DNA of 64,000 nt. Source: Thalassospira sp. HJ. Lineage in GTDB: Bacteria > Pseudomonadota > Alphaproteobacteria > Rhodospirillales > Thalassospiraceae. The notes below the pieces were generated by a model that ran no database searches, was not told the origin of the DNA, and saw only the letters and a list, made by a program, of their open reading frames with translations. A program made the translations under genes and the position numbers. Location of the stretch: assembly GCF_000948415.1 (NCBI RefSeq), contig NZ_JYII01000010.1, positions 62,001-126,000 of the forward strand, given 5' to 3'. The first letter of the stretch is position 1. Every line of letters begins with the position of its first letter. Of this stretch, positions 63,894-64,000 are shown in pieces.

Positions 63894-64000
63894 ATGAAAC
63901 TACGTTCCGCACTTCTGGGAGCATCCGCCATTGCCTTTTTGTCGGCCGGTTCGGCACAGGCAGCTGGCGATCTGTTTTTCTATAACTGGTCGAACTATTT
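63894..64000 (+). CDS. Periplasmic polyamine-type binding protein (5' part only)
   Basis: The first 35 codons of a PotD-like extracellular solute-binding protein run off the window. A signal peptide MKLRSALLGASAIAFLSAGS precedes AQAAGDLFFYNWSNY; the FYNWSNY run is the usual first strand of PotD and PotF proteins (often YNWSDY or YNWADY). It is the last gene of the importer. Ligand cannot be judged from this piece. Confidence 0.85.
   Translation, partial: MKLRSALLGASAIAFLSAGSAQAAGDLFFYNWSNY

Noticed and set aside
1-64000. CRISPR arrays, IS elements, prophage genes
   Set aside because: No regularly spaced repeats, no transposase or phage structural genes, and no terminal inverted repeats flanked by target duplications were seen on reading the window.

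Overview
The window reads as a contiguous chromosomal stretch of a free-living, aerobic alphaproteobacterium. The gene set (long System I cytochrome c operon, ETF-ubiquinone oxidoreductase, CarD, 7Fe ferredoxin FdxA, Mrp antiporter, many c-di-GMP and PAS proteins), moderate-high GC and marine-type transport genes suggest Rhodospirillales, most like Thalassospira. That assignment is inference; no database search was possible. No insertion sequence, prophage, integron or CRISPR array was seen. Gene density is high and codon use looks even throughout.

Layout. 1-4207 (minus): a TPR lipoprotein cut by the window edge, a DJ-1/PfpI protein and ETF-QO. 4480-7782 (plus): family 4 uracil-DNA glycosylase, a lytic transglycosylase and a small membrane protein. 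7798-14722 (minus): complete ccmABCDEFGHI operon whose CcmF has lost residues normally essential for holding heme. 14862-21175 (minus): a DUF1223 protein, a CBS-PAS-GGDEF-EAL protein and aconitase. An 818-base gap with tandem hairpins follows. 21994-30390 (plus): a seven-gene cassette combining a Liv-type ABC importer with two acyl-CoA-ligase-type enzymes. 30585-31790: MFS transporter. 31975-37923: Mrp Na+/H+ antiporter operon with fused A-B subunit. 38070-40894: RNase HII, acyl-ACP thioesterase, ArfB, YbaN-like protein, MerR regulator. 40933-46095 (minus): receiver protein, CheC, PAS histidine kinase, and a membrane GGDEF-EAL protein. 46421-48465 (plus): FdxA, CarD and a phosphatase-like protein whose metal-binding residues are all replaced. 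48569-52731: M48 protease, a degenerate nuclease-like secreted protein, proline iminopeptidase, PagL-like deacylase. 52891-52967: tRNA-Arg(CCT). 53139-57133: homogentisate-dioxygenase-like protein and a tightly coupled pair of unknown soluble proteins. 57134-64000: glutarate catabolism genes (LysR regulator, glutaryl-CoA dehydrogenase, class III CoA-transferase) followed by a Pot-type polyamine importer running off the window edge.

Themes. Respiration: ETF-QO collects electrons from acyl-CoA dehydrogenases such as GcdH, Ccm makes the c-type cytochromes, and Mrp couples to ion gradients. Carboxylic-acid uptake and CoA activation appear twice (21994-30390; 58267-64000). Three proteins look like enzyme families that have lost catalytic or cofactor residues (CcmF, the CarD-linked pseudophosphatase, the PaaK-like ligase), and these, with the unknown pair at 54519-57133, are the best leads for new biology.
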